Source: Bauldia litoralis
Lineage (GTDB): Bacteria > Pseudomonadota > Alphaproteobacteria > Rhizobiales > Kaistiaceae
Direction of reading: 5' to 3'
Length of the DNA stretch: 64,000 bases
NCBI RefSeq assembly: GCF_900104485.1
Contig: NZ_FMXQ01000007.1
Location: 1 to 64,000, forward strand
Shown here: piece after piece, positions 38,831 through 48,060 of the stretch
Layout of the letters: each line of letters opens with the position of its first letter
Numbering within the stretch: position 1 is the stretch's first letter
The notes under the pieces: model-generated
The model's database searches: none
Told to the model about the DNA's origin: nothing
The model's input: only the letters and a program-made list of their open reading frames with translations
Made by a program: the position numbers and the translations under genes

Positions 38831-39649
38831 ATGCGCATTCGTCTGGGTTGCGAACTGAGCTACGATTTCCCGCAACCGACCCCGTTGGTCGCTATCCTCA
38901 CGGTGCATTATTCGCACTTTGCCAGCCTTGAAACGCCGGACCATCTGGTCACCACGCCGGCCGTGCCGATCGAGAATTACCGCGACAGCTTCGGCAACTG
39001 GTGCAGCCGCCTCGTCGCGCCTGCGGGGCGTTTCACCCTTCGGACCGACGGCATGATCCGCGATGACGGGAACTTCGACCCGGTGGGGACGGACGCCGTC
39101 CAGCATCCTGTGGAGGACCTTCCCACCGATTCGCTCACCTTCCTGCTGTCCAGCCGCTATTGCGAAACCGACCTCCTGACCGAGGAGGCGTGGCGCCTGT
39201 TCGGGGACACGCCGCCAGGCTGGCCCCGGGTGCAGGCAATCTGCGACTACGTTCATCGTCACGTGACCTTCGGATACGAATATTCGAGCCCGACGCGGAC
39301 CGCCGCGCAGACGTTTGCCGAAGGGCGCGGGGTCTGCCGCGACTTCACCCATCTCGCGGTCTCCTTCTGTCGCTGCATGAATATTCCGACCCGCTATTGC
39401 ACGGGCTATGTGAGCGACATCGGCCAGCCGCCGCCCGAGTCTCCGAATGACTTCGCGGCGTGGATGGAGGTTTATCTCGGCGGTCAGTGGTGGGTGTTCG
39501 ATCCTCGCAACAATGCGCCGCGGATCGGCCGGATTCTGGTCGCGCGCGGTCGCGATGCCGCTGACGTGCCGCTCACCCTGACCTTCGGAGCAAATACGTT
39601 GGTCGGGTTTCGGGTCTGGACCGACGAGCAGGCCGCCCCGGCACTCTGA
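38831..39649 (+). CDS. transglutaminase-like family protein
   Basis: The 272-residue protein has a Transglut_N-like beta domain at residues 1-120 (MRIRLGCELSYDFPQPTPLV onward) and a catalytic transglutaminase-like core. The active Cys is in AEGRGVCRDFTHLAVSFCRC, the usual His position in FAAWMEVYLGGQWW is occupied by the M/E context, and the Asp is in WVFDPRNNAPRIGR. The HAWxE motif is replaced by AAWME, so activity should be checked. GGGAG 6 bases upstream fixes ATG 38831. It is a different subfamily from the protein at 9633. Confidence 0.85.
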   Translation: MRIRLGCELSYDFPQPTPLVAILTVHYSHFASLETPDHLVTTPAVPIENYRDSFGNWCSRLVAPAGRFTLRTDGMIRDDGNFDPVGTDAVQHPVEDLPTDSLTFLLSSRYCETDLLTEEAWRLFGDTPPGWPRVQAICDYVHRHVTFGYEYSSPTRTAAQTFAEGRGVCRDFTHLAVSFCRCMNIPTRYCTGYVSDIGQPPPESPNDFAAWMEVYLGGQWWVFDPRNNAPRIGRILVARGRDAADVPLTLTFGANTLVGFRVWTDEQAAPAL

Positions 39650-39772
39650 GTGCCAACGTTGCATCGGGAACGAAATCGTGCCCTGTGGTGTTGCCTATCG
39701 CCGGTCCCAGCGCGCCTTCCCGATATCGACGCCGACTGTTCCCCGGACGTATCCCGAAACGGAGGATTCGCT

Positions 39773-40054
39773 ATGGTTCAGTCCTACCTCTCCCTCTTCA
39801 TGAAATCCGCATACCTGGCTTTCGAGGCCCAGCAGGTCATGGCTCTGCGGATGATGCGCATCGCCGGTGGCGGAAAGCTGGCCGAGCGCGAAATGCGCCG
39901 CATGGTGGCCGAGAAAGCGAGCGCCGGGACCGAAGTCGGGATGGAGATGGTCATGGGCCTCGCCACCGGCAAGTCCGGCACGGCCGTCACCCATCGCGCC
40001 ATCCGCGATTATCGCAGCCGCGTCCACAAGAACCGGCGGCGGCTCTCCCCGTAA
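39773..40054 (+). CDS. small hypothetical protein (helical, Met/Arg-rich)
   Basis: The 93-residue protein starts MVQSYLSLFMKSAYLAFEAQ, then QVMALRMMRIAGGGKLAERE. A basic end RSRVHKNRRRLSP follows. It is predicted all-helical. Similar short proteins in Hyphomicrobiales carry the EAQxVxxLRxMRLAxG pattern and are sometimes labelled antifreeze protein without evidence. A perfect GGAGG 7 bases before the ATG supports translation. Function is unknown. Confidence 0.75.
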   Translation: MVQSYLSLFMKSAYLAFEAQQVMALRMMRIAGGGKLAEREMRRMVAEKASAGTEVGMEMVMGLATGKSGTAVTHRAIRDYRSRVHKNRRRLSP

Positions 40055-40082
40055 GCAGGACCGCCCCGGCTGTCGGCTTGCG

Positions 40083-40997
40083 CTAGGCCGGCACCGAGTC
40101 GAGCAGCTTGACGATCGCCGGGTCGGCCAGAAGGTCCTTCCGCGTTTCATCGGCGATCGGCAGGAGCGGCGGTCGCGTCGCCAGCCAGCCGGGATCGCCG
40201 TAGCGTTCGGCGAGCACGGCCTTGAGGGAGGGGATCATGCCCCGGCTCTCGACCGCCTTGCGGACGGCGTTCATTTCGTCCTGAATCTGCTCCGCACCGG
40301 GCTCCTGCCACCGATCGAGCATGCCCCGGATGCCCTGGGCGTTGATGTTGGCGCTGGCCGAGATGCACCCGGCGGCGCCGGCTTTGAGCGCCTTGAGCAG
40401 GTAGACCTCGGCGCCGGGGAAGACGGCGAAATCCGGGAAGGCATCGATCAGGGCGATCGTATGGTCGGCGTCGCCGGCCGAATCCTTGATGCCGGCGATG
40501 ATCTCGGGGAAGGCGGCGCGCAGGCGGCCGATCAGGTCGATCGACCAGCCGATGCCGGCGCCCATTTGCGGGATATGGTAGAGCATGATCCGCGGCGCCT
40601 TGGCCCCGACCTGCTCGATCACCGTCGAGACGAAGGCGTAGATGCCTTCCTGCGTGGCGTTCTTGTAATAGAAGGGCGGCAGCAGCAGGACCGCCGCCGC
40701 CCCGAGTTCGCCGGCATGGCGGGTCAGGGCGACCGCGTCGCCGATCGCGCAGGCGCCGGTGCCGGGCATCAGCCGCGAGGCGTCGATCCCACCCTCGACA
40801 TGGGCATCGATCACCCGCCGCCGCTCATCCAGGGTCAGGGAGTTGGCCTCGCTGGTGGTGCCGAGAACCGCCAGCCCGTGGGCGCCGTCGGCCAGAAGGG
40901 TGCGGCTGTGCCGCAACTGCCGCTGATCGTCGACGTCACCGTCGGGACCGAAAGGGGTGGCGACCGGGGGCCACAGTCCGGCAAGGGCTGTCGTCAT
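40083..40997 (-). CDS. dihydrodipicolinate synthase/N-acetylneuraminate lyase family protein
   Basis: The 304-residue class I aldolase has a DapA-type (beta/alpha)8 barrel. ATPFGPDGDVD is at the N-terminus, then GLAVLGTTSEANSLTLDERR (the GTTGE-like pyruvate carboxylate site), LLPPFYYKNATQEG and IMLYHIPQMGAG with the Tyr. The Schiff-base Lys is in IIAGIKDSAGD. The GTTSEA variant and an isolated position argue against true DapA for lysine synthesis. It more likely cleaves or condenses pyruvate with an unknown aldehyde. Confidence 0.88.
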   Translation of the reverse strand: MTTALAGLWPPVATPFGPDGDVDDQRQLRHSRTLLADGAHGLAVLGTTSEANSLTLDERRRVIDAHVEGGIDASRLMPGTGACAIGDAVALTRHAGELGAAAVLLLPPFYYKNATQEGIYAFVSTVIEQVGAKAPRIMLYHIPQMGAGIGWSIDLIGRLRAAFPEIIAGIKDSAGDADHTIALIDAFPDFAVFPGAEVYLLKALKAGAAGCISASANINAQGIRGMLDRWQEPGAEQIQDEMNAVRKAVESRGMIPSLKAVLAERYGDPGWLATRPPLLPIADETRKDLLADPAIVKLLDSVPA

Positions 40998-41099
40998 GTT
41001 CGATGCTCGCAGACTTGGAGATGGGCAGGAAAGGCCTGACCATACCAGACTTCGACGGGATGGTAAGACCGCGGAGCCTGCCTTCGGCCGATCGCCAGC

Positions 41100-41378
41100 C
41101 TAGTCGACGAACGCCACGCCCATCCGTTTCCGGGCGCGCCACCGTGTCGAGCAGCGTCGGGAGGTTCCATCGAATTGCAACTCGAACTCGCGGGGGACGC
41201 CGAGGACGGAATCGATCTCGATCTGCGCGCCGCCGCCGGAGATGTCGCGAATCCGACAATCGAGCACCGCGAATCCGGCGTTGAACGTCACGCGCCCGCC
41301 TTTCAGGCAACGCAGCCGTCTTTCGCATCTTCGTTCGCTGCCTTGGGCCGGCAGCCCGGCGGGGAGGTCGCGTGTCAT
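41100..41378 (-). CDS. PilZ-domain protein
   Basis: The 92-residue single-domain protein has the cyclic-di-GMP binding signature RCERRLRCLKGGRV near the N-terminus (RxxxR) and CRIRDISGGGAQIEI (DxSxxG). The barrel ends ARKRMGVAFVD. It probably acts as a c-di-GMP receptor whose partner is not encoded nearby. It is a single gene. Confidence 0.85.
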   Translation of the reverse strand: MTRDLPAGLPAQGSERRCERRLRCLKGGRVTFNAGFAVLDCRIRDISGGGAQIEIDSVLGVPREFELQFDGTSRRCSTRWRARKRMGVAFVD

Positions 41379-41999
41379 TTCCAGGGTCCTGCAAGGCGGA
41401 CTCTGGTGTTCAGGTCTTGCCGACCCGTTACGACAATCGTTCGGTCTTTAACGATATGCCCCGGATTTCGGGGTTCAACGACAATCCGGGAGGCCGGTAG
41501 GCGACGTGGCTGTGGATAACCCGGCGCCACCGGGGCCAGTCACCTCTCCGTCATCGAACCGAAATCCTTCTGTCGCCGTCAGGCGGTACTCAGCCCTCGC
41601 ACGGGCAGGGAGCGGCTCGCAGTTGCCGACTGAGTATCTGGCCAATCGCCTCAAGCATGGCCAGTCTCCCCGCGAGATGTCGACCCAAGCCGCCGCAGGG
41701 TGGCGTCTCGATTGCCGCCCGGGCATTCGAGGGGACAGCAAACGGAATACCAGGGCTGGGGTGTTCGCGTTTTCGATCAGCCCCTTGTCATCCCCACGGA
41801 GGATCTGCGGCGCCGAAGGCCCCCTCGGCGCCGCACCCTTTTCCGGCCCCCGATTTCCACGGACCCCGACCGCTGCCATCTGGTTCCCCGGCCGCTACGT
41901 GTGTTAACCAAAAGCGGTACGAGATGCGTCAAATGCGGCTCTTGCCGACGCCGCCGGATCCGGCGGTCGGTGGTGGGATTTTCTTGCGAGGAGAATGAA
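41379..41999. other. 621-base gene-free region with a terminator-like hairpin
   Basis: No gene is convincing on either strand. Overlapping short frames here have no ribosome sites and no protein-like sequence. The stretch contains a strong hairpin at 41806-41842, a short inverted repeat TACTCAG/CTGAGTA (about 41587-41636), and the leader of the binding protein gene at 42000. It could encode a small RNA or be a long untranslated leader. Confidence 0.5.
41806..41842 (+). terminator. hairpin with T-run upstream of the ABC binding-protein gene
   Basis: The arms TGCGGCGCCGA and TCGGCGCCGCA are perfect over 11 bp around an 8-base loop AGGCCCCC. CCCTTTT follows on the plus strand. It looks like a factor-independent terminator, yet no plus-strand gene ends before it. 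A small RNA or attenuator is possible. Confidence 0.6.
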
Positions 42000-43103
42000 G
42001 TGGTGAAGACCAGGTGGATGTGCATGGCACCGGTGGCGGCAACGGTGCTGATCGGGGGCGTGGAGTTGGCGGCGGCCCAGTCCTACGAACTGATCGAGGC
42101 GGCCCGCGAAGAGGGGACGGTCACCACGGTGGCGCTCCCCCATGACTGGTGCGGCTATGGCGACATCATCCAGGCCTTCACCGACAAATACGGCATCGAA
42201 GTCCACGAGACCGCGCCCGAGGCGAGCTCGATGGAGCAACTCGACGCGATCCGCGCCAGCGCCACGAATGCCGGCGAGGACGCGCCCGACGTGGTCGACC
42301 TCGCCCTGTCCTTCGCCCAATCCGCCCAGGACGAGGGCCTGCTGGCGCCGTTCAAGGTCGGCACATGGGATTCCATTCCGGCCGCGGTCAAGGATGCGGA
42401 GGGACACTGGTATGGCGATTATTACGGCGTGATCGCCTTCGAGGTGAATACCGATGTCGTCAAGACGCTGCCCGAGGACTGGGCCGATCTTCTCGGCGAA
42501 GAATACAAGGGCGCCGTCGCGCTCTCCGGCGATCCACGGACCTCCGCCCAGGCCGCGCTCAGCGTCTACGCCGCTGGCCTGGCCACGGGGGCCGACGATG
42601 ACGGGGAGGCTGTCGCCAAGGCCGGGCTCGGCTTCTTTGCCGACCTCAACGCCGCCGGCAATTTCGTTCCCGAGGCCGGTACCGCAGCGTCGCTGATCGA
42701 GGGCAAGACGCCCATCGTCATCCGCTGGGACTATGTCGCTCTCGCCGACCGCGACAGCGTCGACGAGCCGAAGATCGAGGTCGTCGTGCCGAAGAGCGGC
42801 GTCGTCGCCCGGCCGTATGTCCAGGCGATCAGCGCCCATGCGCCGCATCCCAACGCGGCGAAGCTGTGGATGGAGTATCTTTATTCCGACGACGGCCAGC
42901 TCGGCTGGCTGAAGGGAAGCTGCCACCCGATCCGGTTCGACGATCTGGTGAACCACGACAAGGTGCCCGACGCGATTGCCGACAAGCTGCCGCCGGCCGA
43001 TGCCTATGCCGATGTCGTCTTTCCGTCGATCGAGGACCTCGGCGCCGCCAACCTGACGATCAGCGAGGAATGGGACGATACCGTCGGCGCCGGGGTGAAC
43101 TGA
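42000..43103 (+). CDS. ABC transporter substrate-binding protein, orphan
   Basis: The 367-residue family 1-type binding protein has a signal peptide (MCMAPVAATVLIGGVELAAA, cleavage near AQS). Lobe regions include GTVTTVALPHDWCGYGDIIQ and YGDYYGVIAFEVNTDVVKTL. PIVIRWDYVALADRD and KLWMEYLYSDDGQLGWLKGS follow. It most resembles binding proteins for iron, polyamine or thiamine-like ligands. No permease or ATPase gene is adjacent, so partners must be elsewhere. I start at GTG 42000 with GAGGAG 6 bases upstream, because the longer frame reads non-coding sequence. Confidence 0.85.
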   Translation: MVKTRWMCMAPVAATVLIGGVELAAAQSYELIEAAREEGTVTTVALPHDWCGYGDIIQAFTDKYGIEVHETAPEASSMEQLDAIRASATNAGEDAPDVVDLALSFAQSAQDEGLLAPFKVGTWDSIPAAVKDAEGHWYGDYYGVIAFEVNTDVVKTLPEDWADLLGEEYKGAVALSGDPRTSAQAALSVYAAGLATGADDDGEAVAKAGLGFFADLNAAGNFVPEAGTAASLIEGKTPIVIRWDYVALADRDSVDEPKIEVVVPKSGVVARPYVQAISAHAPHPNAAKLWMEYLYSDDGQLGWLKGSCHPIRFDDLVNHDKVPDAIADKLPPADAYADVVFPSIEDLGAANLTISEEWDDTVGAGVN

Positions 43104-43313
43104 GCAACAGGCGGGACATCGCATCGCGTTGCCGCTTTCGAGCGGCAGCGCTTTCATGGCCGTCATGACCGGCGAGCAGGAACCGGCGTCACCCCCGGGG
43201 TTTGGCGTCTGGTTGCTCCTTCGTCATAATGCGCGCGAACCTGCCCGCAGCGGCAGGCCTGATAACGGCCGGGCGAGTCCTTCGCCACGCGCCATCATCC
43301 CGGGAGGCAGCAG

Positions 43314-44366
43314 ATGAACTCGAACGGTGGCCGCAAGCCGCTTGGCGTTGGCGTGATCGGTCTCGGCATGGCGGTGACGCCGCACGCCCGCTCGCTGCGC
43401 GATCTTTCCGACCGGGTCTCGGTGAAGGGCGTCTTTGCCCGCAGCCGCGACAAGCGCGAGGCGGTCGCCGCCGAGTTCGGCTTTCCCGCCGTGGAGTCGG
43501 TCGATGCGATCATCGACGATCCGGAGATCGGCGCGGTTCTGCTCCTGACCCCACCCAACGTCCGGACCGAACTGGTCGGGCGGCTGGCTGCCGCCGGCAA
43601 GCACATCCTGATGGAAAAGCCGGTCGAACGGACGACCGAGGCCGGCGAGGCGATCGTCGCCGCCTGTCACAAGGCCGGCGTGTCGCTCGGTATCGTCTTC
43701 CAGCATCGCTTCCGGCCGAACTCGCTGAAGCTCAAGGCGCTGCTGGCCGAGGGTACGCTCGGCGAGATCGCCTGCGTGCGACTCGCGGTGCCGTGGTGGC
43801 GGCCGCAGGTCGGCTATTACGACCAGCCCGGCCGCGGGTCGCTCGAACGCGACGGCGGCGGATTGCTGATCAGCCAGGCGATCCATTCGCTCGACCTGAT
43901 GCTGTCGCTGACCGGACCGGTGAGCGAGGTACAGGCGGTCGCCGGCACCAGCCTCATCCACCAGATGGAGACGGAGGATTTCGTCGCCGGCGGCATGCGC
44001 TTCGCCAGCGGCGCGCTCGGCTCCTTCACCGGCACGACCGCCGCCTATCCCGGCGCTAGCGAGCAACTCGGCCTCGACTGTGTCAACGGCAACGTGGTCC
44101 TCGAGGCAGGCGAACTGACGGTCAACTGGCGGGACGGCCGGACCGAGACCTTCACCGAGGACTCCGGCTTCGGCGGCGGATCCGACCCGATGGCCTTCCC
44201 CCATGACTGGCACATGGCGCTGATCGCCGACTTCCTCGACGCGATCGAGGCCGGTCGCCAGCCGACGTCCTCCGGGCAGGAGGGGCTCAAGGTTCACCGG
44301 CTGATCGACGCCTTCCTCGCCTCGTCGCGCGAGCGCCGGGCGGTCACTGTCGCCGGCACGGCATAG
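43314..44366 (+). CDS. Gfo/Idh/MocA-family oxidoreductase
   Basis: The 350-residue NAD(P)-dependent enzyme has the Rossmann motif VGVIGLGMAVTPHARSL at the start. LLLTPPNVRTELVGRLAAAG and HILMEKPVERTTEAGE contain the catalytic EKP. The C-terminal alpha/beta domain has GGLLISQAIHSLDLMLSLTG with the conserved His/Asp. It oxidises a sugar, inositol or related alcohol. The upstream binding protein could supply a substrate, but there is a 210-base gap, so a common operon is not shown. GGGAGG precedes the ATG. Confidence 0.93.
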   Translation: MNSNGGRKPLGVGVIGLGMAVTPHARSLRDLSDRVSVKGVFARSRDKREAVAAEFGFPAVESVDAIIDDPEIGAVLLLTPPNVRTELVGRLAAAGKHILMEKPVERTTEAGEAIVAACHKAGVSLGIVFQHRFRPNSLKLKALLAEGTLGEIACVRLAVPWWRPQVGYYDQPGRGSLERDGGGLLISQAIHSLDLMLSLTGPVSEVQAVAGTSLIHQMETEDFVAGGMRFASGALGSFTGTTAAYPGASEQLGLDCVNGNVVLEAGELTVNWRDGRTETFTEDSGFGGGSDPMAFPHDWHMALIADFLDAIEAGRQPTSSGQEGLKVHRLIDAFLASSRERRAVTVAGTA

Positions 44367-44370
44367 GGCC

Positions 44371-44829
44371 TCAGGGCTCGACGTAGCCTTCGACACGCAG
44401 CGATAGCCGCGCGCTTTGCGGATCGTGCGCGAAGTAGAGACCGCCGCGTCTTGTCGATTGTTCCGGCACGAAGTCGAAGGTGACCGTGCTCTCCTCCAGG
44501 GTCTGGTCCCCATCGGTCAGCGCTCCCCGCACCCGGACATCGGCGCCGGTCGCCTGGCCCCGGTTGGCGACCACGATCTCGACCAGGTAGCGGTCGCCGG
44601 CGGCGATCGTCGCGGCCGGCGCGACGGTGATATCCGGCGGCCCTCCCGCGGAGCCGGCGATCGCGTCCCAGACGAGGTAGCCTACCATGCCGGAAAGGAT
44701 CACGCCGCCGACGGCGGCGACCGCCCATTCCCAGGTCGACGTGCCGCGTTCCTTTGCCTCCCCCGGCGCCCGGTCCGGTGCCGGCGCCTTCTTTCTCCGG
44801 TTGGCGGTGGTCTTGCGCGGCGTTGTCAT
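44371..44829 (-). CDS. TIGR02588-family protein
   Basis: The 152-residue protein has a basic N-terminus (MTTPRKTTANRRKKAPAPDR), one membrane helix (WEWAVAAVGGVILSGMVGYL) and a beta-sandwich outer domain (VAPAATIAAGDRYLVEIVVA). Size, topology and pairing match the TIGR02588 family, which always neighbours TIGR02587. Its start overlaps the stop of the TIGR02587 gene as ATGA. The function of the pair is unknown. Confidence 0.85.
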   Translation of the reverse strand: MTTPRKTTANRRKKAPAPDRAPGEAKERGTSTWEWAVAAVGGVILSGMVGYLVWDAIAGSAGGPPDITVAPAATIAAGDRYLVEIVVANRGQATGADVRVRGALTDGDQTLEESTVTFDFVPEQSTRRGGLYFAHDPQSARLSLRVEGYVEP

Positions 44830-45653
44830 CAAAGCACCAGTCGGGCTGCCGCGGCGCCGATTGCGCCGGGGAAGGAGAGAACGATCACGGCGTTGACGAT
44901 TTCTCCCGGCCCGAGGCCGTCGAGGCGTCCGAAGGTCCACAGCATGAACAGGCTGACCATCGCAACGACGGCATAGCCGACGACGGTGAAGCGGGCGAAG
45001 AGTTCCCGGAGGCTCGTGCCGGGAACCACCGGCACCCGACCGCGAAACTCCACGAAATAGACGAAGGCATGCATGATCAGCAGGCTCGCCGCGATCAGGG
45101 CCAGTTCGTGGGCCGCCGTCATGGTCCGCGAAATATCCATGACTTCCTGAGTCGGTGCGATACCGAGCGACAGGAACAGCGCGCCGACCGCCATGATGAA
45201 GAGCTCGCCGAGATAGTGGGGGCGCGACAGGCGACGGGACTTTTCCCGATCGCTCTCCTGTCCGAACTGGCTTCGCGACAGCATCGCTCCCATGCTGGCC
45301 GGGACGACCTGCAGGCCGACCATGCCGATCGCCTCGCCAGGCGCAACGCCGGCACCGATCAGTCCGAACAGAAACAGGAAGAGGGCGGCGCCAAAGGCTG
45401 CGACGGCGATCGCGACCAGGGCGTCGGCGAGATGATCGACCAGCCGGGGGCTCTCGCGGAACCCGATGTAATGAGCGAGGGTGAACAGGAGGATCGGCGT
45501 CAGCACGAGGAGCAGGGCGAGTCGCATGGGATGGATGGAAAACCCCAGCGCCCACATCTCGTTGGTCATCAGCATCGGCACGGCGAACATCAGCGCGCCG
45601 CCGCCGGCCCGTCCGAGGCCGACCAGGAAAGCTCTCTCCGGCGCGCGCATCAT
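44829..45653 (-). CDS. TIGR02587-family integral membrane protein
   Basis: The 274-residue protein has about seven or eight membrane segments: GGALMFAVPMLMTNEMWALG, LALLLVLTPILLFTLAHYIG, AIAVAAFGAALFLFLFGL and others. GLQVVPASMGAMLSRSQFGQ is a conserved-looking loop. Recognised as TIGR02587, paired with TIGR02588 (44371-44829) in many Hyphomicrobiales. No function is known. I start at ATG 45653 because the longer frame upstream lacks hydrophobic character. Confidence 0.85.
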   Translation of the reverse strand: MMRAPERAFLVGLGRAGGGALMFAVPMLMTNEMWALGFSIHPMRLALLLVLTPILLFTLAHYIGFRESPRLVDHLADALVAIAVAAFGAALFLFLFGLIGAGVAPGEAIGMVGLQVVPASMGAMLSRSQFGQESDREKSRRLSRPHYLGELFIMAVGALFLSLGIAPTQEVMDISRTMTAAHELALIAASLLIMHAFVYFVEFRGRVPVVPGTSLRELFARFTVVGYAVVAMVSLFMLWTFGRLDGLGPGEIVNAVIVLSFPGAIGAAAARLVL

Positions 45654-45913
45654 GCCAGTCCGACACTCCCGAGCCGGCGGGCGCCAAGCCTTGGCGACGG
45701 CGCGCAATCGCCCGTCCCGGCTCACCGTCCGCCCGGCGTCCATGACAATTCGCGTCGGCGAAGAGCGTTCCGCAACAGGATGCAGCGAAGACCATGTGGA
45801 ACAGCGGACGCGGCCTGGCGCGGCATTGCGTTCGCTCGACACATCGCTTTGGCCGGGGCTACAGTCACGGAACAGCGACCACGGACACCCGCGGGGAGCG
45901 GGGGAGGGAACCC

Positions 45914-47281
45914 ATGAGCGACACTGTCAAATACCTGCTGGACGAAACCCGTATTCCGAAGACCTGGTACAACATCGCGGCCGACCTGCCGGCCCCGCTG
46001 GCGCCGCCGCTGCATCCCGGCACCAAGCAGCCGATCGGCCCCGACGACCTGGCGCCGCTTTTCCCGATGGCGCTGATCGGACAGGAGGTCTCGACCGAGC
46101 GCGACATCGAGATTCCGGAACCGGTTCGCGAAGTTTATCGCCAGTGGCGTCCGGCGCCGCTCTTCCGCGCCCGGCGTCTGGAAAAGGCGCTGAATACGCC
46201 GGCCAAGATCTACTACAAGTACGAAGGCGTCTCGCCGGCCGGCAGCCACAAGCCGAACACCGCCGTGCCGCAGGCCTTCTACAACAAGGAAGCCGGGGTC
46301 AAGCGCCTGTCGACCGAGACCGGCGCCGGCCAGTGGGGCTCGTCGCTCGCCTTTGCCGGCGCTCTCTTCGACCTCGAGGTCGAGGTCTTCATGGTCCGCG
46401 TTTCCTACGACCAGAAGCCCTATCGCCGGGCGCTGATGGAAACCTATGGCGCCCGCTGCATTCCCTCGCCCTCGGGCGAGACCAATGCCGGCCGCACCGC
46501 GCTGGAGGCCAAGCCCGACCACATGGGGTCGCTGGGCCTTGCGATCTCCGAGGCGGTCGAGGTCGCAGCCCAGCGCGACGACACCAAGTATGCGCTGGGC
46601 TCGGTGCTCAATCACGTGCTTTTGCACCAGACCATCGTCGGCCAGGAGGCGATGGCGCAGCTCGAAATGGCCGGCGACTATCCCGACGTCATCGTCGGCT
46701 GCACCGGTGGCGGCTCGAACTTCGCCGGCATCGTCTTTCCGTTCCTCGGCGAGCAGTTGCGCGGCGGCAAGAATGTCCGCATCGTCGCCGTTGAGCCGGC
46801 GGCCTGCCCGAGCCTGACGCGCGGCCAGTTCGCCTATGACTTCGGCGATACCGGACACCTGACGCCGCTGGTCAAGATGCACACGCTGGGCTCGACCTTC
46901 ATTCCGCCGGGCTTCCATGCCGGCGGGCTGCGCTATCACGGCATGGCGCCGATGGTCAGCCACATCATGGATCTCGGGCTGATGGAAGCGAAGGCCTACC
47001 ACCAGTCGAAATGCTTCGAGGCCGGCGTCCAGTTCGCCCGCACCGAAGGGATCCTGCCGGCGCCGGAAGCCAACCACGCGGTCAAGGGCGCCATCGACGA
47101 GGCGATCCGCTGCCGCGAGGAGGGGAAGTCGGAGACCATCCTCTTCAACCTCTGCGGCCACGGCCATTTCGACATGCAGGCCTACATGGACTACTTCGCC
47201 GGCAAGCTTCAGGACCTCGACTACGACGAGGCCGACCTGGCGATGGCGCTGGCCGGCCTGCCGACCGAAACTGCCGCCTGA
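45914..47281 (+). CDS. trpB: TrpB2-type tryptophan synthase beta chain
   Basis: The 455-residue PLP enzyme is of the TrpB2 (TIGR01415) kind. It has the N-terminal extension [23 protein letters not shown] Lys in [33 protein letters not shown], and the phosphate-binding [11 protein letters not shown]. The H at KYYKYEG-SPAGSHK replaces the canonical RxDxxHTGAHK. TrpB2 enzymes work without TrpA or condense free indole or serine derivatives. No trpA, trpF or trpC lies beside it. GGGAGGGAA 4 bases upstream fixes the start. Confidence 0.93.
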   Translation: MSDTVKYLLDETRIPKTWYNIAADLPAPLAPPLHPGTKQPIGPDDLAPLFPMALIGQEVSTERDIEIPEPVREVYRQWRPAPLFRARRLEKALNTPAKIYYKYEGVSPAGSHKPNTAVPQAFYNKEAGVKRLSTETGAGQWGSSLAFAGALFDLEVEVFMVRVSYDQKPYRRALMETYGARCIPSPSGETNAGRTALEAKPDHMGSLGLAISEAVEVAAQRDDTKYALGSVLNHVLLHQTIVGQEAMAQLEMAGDYPDVIVGCTGGGSNFAGIVFPFLGEQLRGGKNVRIVAVEPAACPSLTRGQFAYDFGDTGHLTPLVKMHTLGSTFIPPGFHAGGLRYHGMAPMVSHIMDLGLMEAKAYHQSKCFEAGVQFARTEGILPAPEANHAVKGAIDEAIRCREEGKSETILFNLCGHGHFDMQAYMDYFAGKLQDLDYDEADLAMALAGLPTETAA

Positions 47282-47304
47282 GGCCGCGGATCACGAAACA
47301 CGCG

Positions 47305-47328
47305 CGCCGCCGGCCATGGCCGGCGGCG
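47305..47328. terminator. 24-bp perfect palindrome after trpB
   Basis: The sequence CGCCGCCGGCCA is followed directly by its reverse complement TGGCCGGCGGCG, 24 bases past the trpB stop. It could end transcription from trpB and from the convergent RTX gene D, but no T-run follows. Confidence 0.5.
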
Positions 47329-47445
47329 TAGCTTCGATAGGGGGAACCGACCACCTGCTCGACGGCGTGGTTGGCTCGATCACCTGGCGAAAGGGCGGGA
47401 GACGGCGCGCGCTGGCGCCCGTCTCCCGCGATCCTTCTGCAATGA

Positions 47446-48060
47446 TCAGATGACGAAGAAGTCGTCGTGGCTCATGTCGAGGTCGGAATTGAGGATCGCG
47501 AATTTCTTCGCACTCTTCGAGCCGTTGCCGTCGGGGTCGTATTTCAGGACGCCGTTATCGTCGTTGTAGATGATGCGGTCCTTGGAATCCTTGGCCTTGT
47601 TGCCGACGACGAACTTGTTCGACTTCAGCGTGTGGTCGACCTTGCCGACCTTGGTGAAGATCGCCTTGTCGAGATCGATGAGGTCCTTGGACGTGTCGTA
47701 GTCTGTGATGGTGTCGAGGTTGTTCTTGCTGCTCAGCTGGGTGTCGAAGACGAAGATGTCGCGACCGCGTCCGCCCGACAACTCGTCGTTGCCGTAGCTG
47801 CCATACAGCATGTCGTTGCCGCTGCCGCCCTCGATATAGTCGTTTCCGTTCAGCCCGACGATGAGGTCCTTGCCGGAGCCGCCATAGAGTTCGTCGTTGA
47901 AGGAGAAGCCGTAGAGGTCGTCGTTGCCGTTGCCGCCGTAGAGGTAATAGGCCTTGTTGTCGCTACTGGGCGACAGGAAATCGGCGCCGTCGATACCGTA
48001 CTGGTTCTGGGCGCTGCCGGTGTAGACGTCGTTGTAGATCGTGCCGATATAGGTAGCCAT
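47446..48060 (-). CDS. RTX-type calcium-binding repeat protein (paralogue D)
   Basis: The 204-residue protein has no signal peptide and starts MATYIGTIYNDVYTGSAQNQ. Consecutive RTX nonapeptides follow: LYGGNGNDDLYGFSFNDELY, GGSGKDLIVGLNGND, IEGGSGNDMLYGSYGNDELS and GGRGRD. Next is IFVFDTQLSSKNNLDTI, then KYDPDGNGSKSAKKFA, and a tail ending SHDDFFVI. It is closest to paralogue A at the C-terminus. GGAG 8 bases before ATG 48060 fixes the start. Type I export is inferred. The gene is visibly less GC-rich than trpB. Confidence 0.82.
   Translation of the reverse strand: MATYIGTIYNDVYTGSAQNQYGIDGADFLSPSSDNKAYYLYGGNGNDDLYGFSFNDELYGGSGKDLIVGLNGNDYIEGGSGNDMLYGSYGNDELSGGRGRDIFVFDTQLSSKNNLDTITDYDTSKDLIDLDKAIFTKVGKVDHTLKSNKFVVGNKAKDSKDRIIYNDDNGVLKYDPDGNGSKSAKKFAILNSDLDMSHDDFFVI

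Noticed and set aside
41475-41907. Overlapping 130-codon frames in the gene-free region
   Set aside because: Both strands are open but with Arg/Pro/Gly-rich translations and no ribosome sites; neither resembles a known family.
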